NCBI GenBank assembly: GCA_937897535.1
Contig: CALCQB010000076.1
Coordinates: forward strand, 1 to 25,952
Length of the DNA stretch: 25,952 nt
Direction of reading: 5' to 3'
DNA from: an uncultured Novosphingobium sp.
GTDB lineage: Bacteria; Pseudomonadota; Alphaproteobacteria; Sphingomonadales; Sphingomonadaceae
How positions within the stretch are numbered: the first letter of the stretch is position 1; each line of letters starts with the position of its first letter. The notes under the pieces were generated by a model that ran no database searches, was not told the DNA's origin, and saw only the letters and a list, made by a program, of their open reading frames with translations. The position numbers were made by a program, and so were the translations under genes. Below, piece by piece: positions 22,027 through 25,952 of this stretch.

Positions 22027-23436
22027 CTACCGGCCCGACAGCAGCTTCACCAGATCGAACAGGTAATCCCGCCCGGCGTATAGCGAGCGCACTTCCATCC
22101 GTTCGTTGAGGCCGTGGGTGCCGTTGCCGTCGGGATCGCCCCACACGCCGGGGACGCCATAGGTCGGGATCCCGACCGCGCCGAGATAGACCGCGTCGGT
22201 TGCGCCGGTCGACATCGTCGGGATCACCGGAATCCCGGGGAAGTGCTTGGCCGAAAGCTGCTCCATCGGCCCGACAACCTTCGGATCGAGCGGCGGAACC
22301 TTGGCGATCGGCTTGGTCTTGACCCGTTGCTCGATCTTGATCGTTGGGTTGCCGATCGCCTTTTCAAGCGCGGCCTGGGTCTCGTCCGCGGTGCGGCCCG
22401 GGAACATCCGGCAGTTGACGTTCGCGGTAACGGTCTGCGGCAAGGCGTTGAGCGCGTGTCCGCCGTCGATCAGCGTCGCGACGCAAGTGGTGCGCAGCAT
22501 CGAATGGAGCATCTTGTCCTTGTTGACCACGGCCTCGGCGGCAGCGTCTGCCGGGTTGGCCGCCAGCGCGACCATTGCCTGGCCGGTCTCGTTCTTGCGC
22601 ATCGGCCCGGCCTTGGCGAAGAAGGCGCGCGTGGTGTCGTTGAATTCCAGCGGGAACTCATAGTCGCGGACCTTGCCGACCGCGTCGGCCATCGCGTAGA
22701 TCGCGTTCTCGCGGATCGGCTGTGAAGAATGGCCGCCGGGGTTGGTCACGGTCAGGGTGAAGTCCTGGTAGGCCTTCTCGCCGACCTGGATCGACTGGAC
22801 CAGCAGGTTGCCCTTGCCGTCGGAACGACCCCCGCCGCCTTCGTTGAGCGCGAATTCGGCGTCGATTAGCTCGCGCTTGTTGTTCGCCAGCCATTCCGCG
22901 CCGTTGAACGCGCCGCTGGTTTCCTCGCCGCAGGTCAACGCCAGCTTGACCGTGCGCTTGGGCTTGTAGCTTTCCTTGGCAAACCGGACCAGCGTGTCGG
23001 TCCAGATCGCCGCCTGCGATTTGTCATCGGCGCTGCCGCGCGCGTAGAAGTAGCCATCTTCCTCGATCAGCGTGAACGGATCGCGGACCCAGTCGGAGCG
23101 CTTGGCCTCGACCACGTCGATATGGGCCAGCAGCAACATCGGCTTCAACTTCTTCGAGGTGCCGGGATAGACCACCACCAGCCCGCCTTCCTTCGGGTGT
23201 TCGGGCACCGAAAACAGCGTGATCTGGCTGTCCTTGATCCCGGCCGCCTTGAGTCGCGCCGCCATCCGTTCGGCCGCGAGCGTGCAGCTGCCGGCCGAGA
23301 GCGTGGTGTTGGTCTCGACCAGTTCCTTGTACAGCCCGCGGAATTCGAGCTGATCGGGGCGCGGAGCGGGGCCCTGGGCCAAGGCGGTTCCGGCGAGAAG
23401 GACGGCGACCAAGGCGGCACCGGCGAGCTTTTTCAT
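22027..23436 (-). CDS. Secreted M20-family metallopeptidase
   Basis: This 469-residue zinc peptidase has a cleavable signal peptide (MKKLAGAALVAVLLAGTALA, cut near residue 20), so it acts in the periplasm or outside. The di-zinc site is complete: His105 and Asp107 in AHIDVV, bridging Asp137 in GSADDK, the catalytic base and ligand Glu171-Glu172 in CGEETSG, Glu199 in NEGGGG, and His441 in GTHGLNE. The dimerisation domain lies between (GGHSSQP, LNALPQTVTANVN). It resembles M20/M25/M40 carboxypeptidase-like enzymes that trim peptides or hydrolyse acyl-amino acids. It is divergent from gyrB. Confidence 0.92.
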   Translation of the reverse strand: MKKLAGAALVAVLLAGTALAQGPAPRPDQLEFRGLYKELVETNTTLSAGSCTLAAERMAARLKAAGIKDSQITLFSVPEHPKEGGLVVVYPGTSKKLKPMLLLAHIDVVEAKRSDWVRDPFTLIEEDGYFYARGSADDKSQAAIWTDTLVRFAKESYKPKRTVKLALTCGEETSGAFNGAEWLANNKRELIDAEFALNEGGGGRSDGKGNLLVQSIQVGEKAYQDFTLTVTNPGGHSSQPIRENAIYAMADAVGKVRDYEFPLEFNDTTRAFFAKAGPMRKNETGQAMVALAANPADAAAEAVVNKDKMLHSMLRTTCVATLIDGGHALNALPQTVTANVNCRMFPGRTADETQAALEKAIGNPTIKIEQRVKTKPIAKVPPLDPKVVGPMEQLSAKHFPGIPVIPTMSTGATDAVYLGAVGIPTYGVPGVWGDPDGNGTHGLNERMEVRSLYAGRDYLFDLVKLLSGR

Positions 23437-23542
23437 GATGGGACTCCCTGTCGTGATTGCCCGCAGTCAAGCAGGAATTCCCTGTGGATGGAAGGGGGCT
23501 TTCAGGGTTCCGAAAAGGCCCGGCAATGCCTATATGCTTGGC

Positions 23543-25952
23543 ATGAGCGAAACACCCGATACGCCGCCTGAAAACGTGCCCAACGCCAACGCCTATGGCG
23601 CCGACCAGATCAAGGTTCTCAAGGGCCTCGATGCGGTGCGCAAGCGGCCCGGGATGTACATCGGCGATACCGACGACGGCTCGGGCCTGCATCACATGGT
23701 GTTCGAGGTTTCGGACAACGCGATCGACGAAGCACTGGCCGGGCACTGCGACTTGGTGCTGATCGAACTCAACCCCGATGGCTCGGTCTCGGTCGAGGAC
23801 AACGGCCGCGGCATCCCGACCGGGATCCATTCCGAAGAAGGCGTTTCGGCGGCCGAAGTAATCATGACCCAGCTCCACGCCGGGGGGAAGTTCGAGAACA
23901 CCTCGGACGACAACGCCTACAAGGTTTCGGGCGGGCTCCACGGCGTCGGCGTGTCGGTGGTCAACGCGCTGTCCGAATGGCTCGAACTGACGATCTGGCG
24001 CGACGGTGAAGAGCACTGGATGAAGTTCGCCTATGGCGATGCGGTCGAATCGCTGCGGGTGGTCGGCCCGGCTCCTGAGGGCAAGAAGGGCACCCGGGTG
24101 ACTTTCCTCGCCTCGGAAGAGACCTTCAAGAACGTCACGGTCTATGATTTCGACAAGCTTGAGCACCGCTACCGCGAACTGGCTTTCCTCAACTCGGGAG
24201 TGCGGATCAAGCTGCGCGACCTACGCGGCGAGGAAGTGAAGGAGCATGACCTGTTCTACGAGGGCGGGATCGCCGCCTTCGTCAAATACCTCGATCGCAA
24301 CAAGACCCCACTGCTGCCCGATCCGGTTGCGATCAGCAGCGAACGCGACGGGATCGGGATCGACGTCGCGCTTGAGTGGAACGATTCGTATTACGAAAAC
24401 GTCCTGTGCTTCACCAACAACATCCCCCAGCGCGACGGCGGCACCCACCTCGCCGCATTCCGCGCCGCGCTGACCCGGACGCTCAACAACTACGCCGAGA
24501 AATCGGGGCTGCTGAAGAAGGAAAAGGTCCAGCTAACCGGCGAGGACATGCGCGAAGGGCTGACCGCAATCGTTTCGGTCAAGCTGCCCGACCCCAAGTT
24601 CTCCAGCCAGACCAAGGACAAGCTGGTCTCCAGCGAAGTGCGCCAGCCGCTCGAAAGCCTGATGGCCGACAAGCTGAGCGATTGGCTCGAGGAAAACCCG
24701 GCCTATGCCAAGCAGGTTGTCGGCAAGATCATCGACGCCGCTGCCGCGCGTGAGGCGGCCAAGCGCGCGCGGGAACTGACCCGGCGCAAGGGGGCGATGG
24801 ATATCGCCTCGCTGCCGGGCAAGCTGGCCGATTGCCAGGAGCGCGATCCGGCGCTGTGCGAGCTGTTCCTGGTCGAAGGCGATTCGGCCGGCGGATCGGC
24901 CAAGCAGGGCCGCGACCGCAAGATCCAGGCGATCCTGCCGCTGCGGGGCAAGATCCTCAACGTCGAGCGCGCCCGGTTTGACCGGATCATTTCCTCGCGC
25001 GAGGTCGGCACCCTGATCCAGGCGATGGGCACCGGCCTGCGCGACGAGTTCAACCTTGAAAAGCTGCGCTATCACAAGATCGTGATCATGACCGACGCCG
25101 ACGTCGACGGCGCGCATATCCGCACGCTGCTGCTCACCTTCTTCCACCGCCAGATGCCCGACATCATCCGCGCCGGGCACCTGTTCATCGCCCAGCCGCC
25201 GCTCTACAAGGTCGCCAAGGGCCGCAGCGAGGTCTACCTCAAGGACAACGCCGCGCTCGATCGCTACCTGATCGAGGCCGGGCTGGTCGGCCGGGTGCTC
25301 GAAGGGCTGGGCGGCGCGCGCAGCGGCAAGGATCTCGAGGCGCTGGTCGATCACGCGATGCGGATGCGCTCGCTGATGGGCTTCGTTTCGCGCCGCTATG
25401 AACCGGCGGTGGTCGAAGCGATGGCGCTGGCCGGGGCGTTCGAGCCGGGGCTGGGCCGCGATGCGCTGCTGACCGCCTTGCAGCTCGCCGCCTCGCGGAT
25501 GGGGCTGAGCGATCCCGAAGCCCGCTGGAGCGCCCAGATCGAGGACGACGGCAACGTCCGGTTCGACCGGGTCTGGCGCGGGGTGACCGACGTGCGGCGG
25601 ATCGAGGCCGCGTTCCTCTTCAGCGCCGAAGCGCGCAAGCTGGCCCGGCTCGCCGCCGAACAAGGCGATGCCTATGCCGGGACTGCCCGGCTGGTCCGGG
25701 CGACCTCCGTGGTCGAGGAAGTGCCCGAGATCGAAGCTGATATCATCAGTGCCCGTGCATCGAAAGAAGTAGCAGAAATCAATTACAAACGCTTACTCAC
25801 AGCGAGTGAAAAAGCTTCAGGTGTGGTGTTGCCGCAAATGCTTGATGAGGCACAGGGGCGTTTAAAAATTGCTGAGGCGGCATTGAAACGGCAAGAAATA
25901 TTGCTAGCCTACGCTACGATCACGGCACCGTTTAAGGGAGTTGTTACCGCCC
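23543..25952 (+). CDS. gyrB: DNA gyrase subunit B, C-terminus replaced by foreign sequence
   Basis: GyrB is the ATPase subunit of DNA gyrase, which introduces negative supercoils. The ATPase domain has KRPGMYIGD, FEVSDNAIDEAL, DNGRGIP and GGLHGVGVSVVNALS. The transducer and TOPRIM regions have LFLVEGDSAGGSAKQGRDR, LPLRGKILNVE and IMTDADVDGAHIRTLLLTFF with the metal-binding acidic residues. The long insert typical of alphaproteobacterial GyrB follows. After VVEEVPEIEAD (about base 25741, residue ~733) the match stops and an unrelated HlyD-like sequence continues in the same frame to the window end, so the GLGEMN segment and C-terminal tail are missing. Start 23543 (MSETPD) is preferred; 23534 is in frame. 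The break is most likely an assembly join. Confidence 0.93.
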   Translation, partial: MSETPDTPPENVPNANAYGADQIKVLKGLDAVRKRPGMYIGDTDDGSGLHHMVFEVSDNAIDEALAGHCDLVLIELNPDGSVSVEDNGRGIPTGIHSEEGVSAAEVIMTQLHAGGKFENTSDDNAYKVSGGLHGVGVSVVNALSEWLELTIWRDGEEHWMKFAYGDAVESLRVVGPAPEGKKGTRVTFLASEETFKNVTVYDFDKLEHRYRELAFLNSGVRIKLRDLRGEEVKEHDLFYEGGIAAFVKYLDRNKTPLLPDPVAISSERDGIGIDVALEWNDSYYENVLCFTNNIPQRDGGTHLAAFRAALTRTLNNYAEKSGLLKKEKVQLTGEDMREGLTAIVSVKLPDPKFSSQTKDKLVSSEVRQPLESLMADKLSDWLEENPAYAKQVVGKIIDAAAAREAAKRARELTRRKGAMDIASLPGKLADCQERDPALCELFLVEGDSAGGSAKQGRDRKIQAILPLRGKILNVERARFDRIISSREVGTLIQAMGTGLRDEFNLEKLRYHKIVIMTDADVDGAHIRTLLLTFFHRQMPDIIRAGHLFIAQPPLYKVAKGRSEVYLKDNAALDRYLIEAGLVGRVLEGLGGARSGKDLEALVDHAMRMRSLMGFVSRRYEPAVVEAMALAGAFEPGLGRDALLTALQLAASRMGLSDPEARWSAQIEDDGNVRFDRVWRGVTDVRRIEAAFLFSAEARKLARLAAEQGDAYAGTARLVRATSVVEEVPEIEADIISARASKEVAEINYKRLLTASEKASGVVLPQMLDEAQGRLKIAEAALKRQEILLAYATITAPFKGVVTA
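25742..25952 (+). CDS. HlyD/RND-type membrane fusion protein fragment (foreign end)
   Basis: About 70 residues read EVAEINYKRLLTASEKASGV, then VLPQMLDEAQGRLKIAEAALKRQEILLAYATITAPFKGVV: the alpha-helical hairpin and lipoyl-side return (TITAPFxGVV) of a periplasmic adaptor subunit of an RND or type I efflux system. Base composition is much lower in GC than the gyrB it is fused to, and codon choice differs (TTA, AAA, GAA, ATA). Both gene ends are missing. It probably comes from another organism in the sample. Confidence 0.7.
   Translation, partial: MISARASKEVAEINYKRLLTASEKASGVVLPQMLDEAQGRLKIAEAALKRQEILLAYATITAPFKGVVTA

Noticed and set aside
24533..25663. 376-codon minus-strand frame inside gyrB
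   Set aside because: It is a shadow of the gyrB frame; GyrB motifs continue throughout on the plus strand.
1..25952. CRISPR arrays, tRNA and rRNA genes
   Set aside because: I found no regularly spaced repeats and no cloverleaf or rRNA-like segments, including in the gaps at 11662-11951, 18037-18259 and 19820-19996.

Overview
The window is mostly GC-rich alphaproteobacterial DNA of sphingomonad type (Sphingomonas/Novosphingobium/Erythrobacter-like). The evidence is the style of GuaA, TldD and GyrB, the DUF4402 protein, a CYP153 P450, a zf-CHCC protein, and catabolic genes with a TonB receptor. Both ends look foreign. The first ~490 bases are a lower-GC acyl-CoA ligase start of betaproteobacterial type, and the last ~210 bases are an AT-richer HlyD-type adaptor fragment joined in frame to an unfinished gyrB. 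Chimeric assembly or amplification is the simplest explanation for both ends, so conclusions should rest on about 757-25740.

Layout. 757-2826 (minus): a tightly overlapping operon of an ABC-2 type ATPase, two small unknown proteins (the second DUF2283) and nadB, which is cut after about 212 codons. 2957-5736: DUF4402 surface protein, zf-CHCC protein, convergent GNAT acetyltransferase, divergent tldD. 5799-8643: a small exported protein, a strong hairpin terminator, then a CYP153-type P450, a TetR regulator and a DoxX-like membrane protein, all overlapping, behind a promoter with an 18-bp perfect inverted repeat. 8621-11635: MFS transporter, a stand-alone asparaginase-like domain and an esterase-like phytase-family protein.

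11645-18278 looks like a 6.6-kb genomic island inserted at the 3' end of guaA. The guaA tail on the right and a near-copy next to the esterase gene on the left form a direct repeat (ACTCCCACT, then GATC after one mismatch). Between them lie an AlpA-type regulator, a TetR regulator, a TonB-dependent receptor, a membrane-anchored cytochrome c, a small Tat-signal protein and a vanillyl-alcohol-oxidase-family flavoprotein that resembles the p-cresol methylhydroxylase flavoprotein (PchF) down to its candidate flavin tyrosine. The order cytochrome, small protein, flavoprotein matches pchC-pchX-pchF. The module probably takes up and oxidises a 4-alkylphenol or similar phenolic compound. No intact integrase is present.

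18260-25952: guaA, an acyl-CoA ligase, an intergenic region with a 35-bp imperfect palindrome and two small ORFs with good ribosome binding sites, a secreted M20 peptidase, and gyrB running off into the foreign end. No tRNA, rRNA or CRISPR array was recognised.
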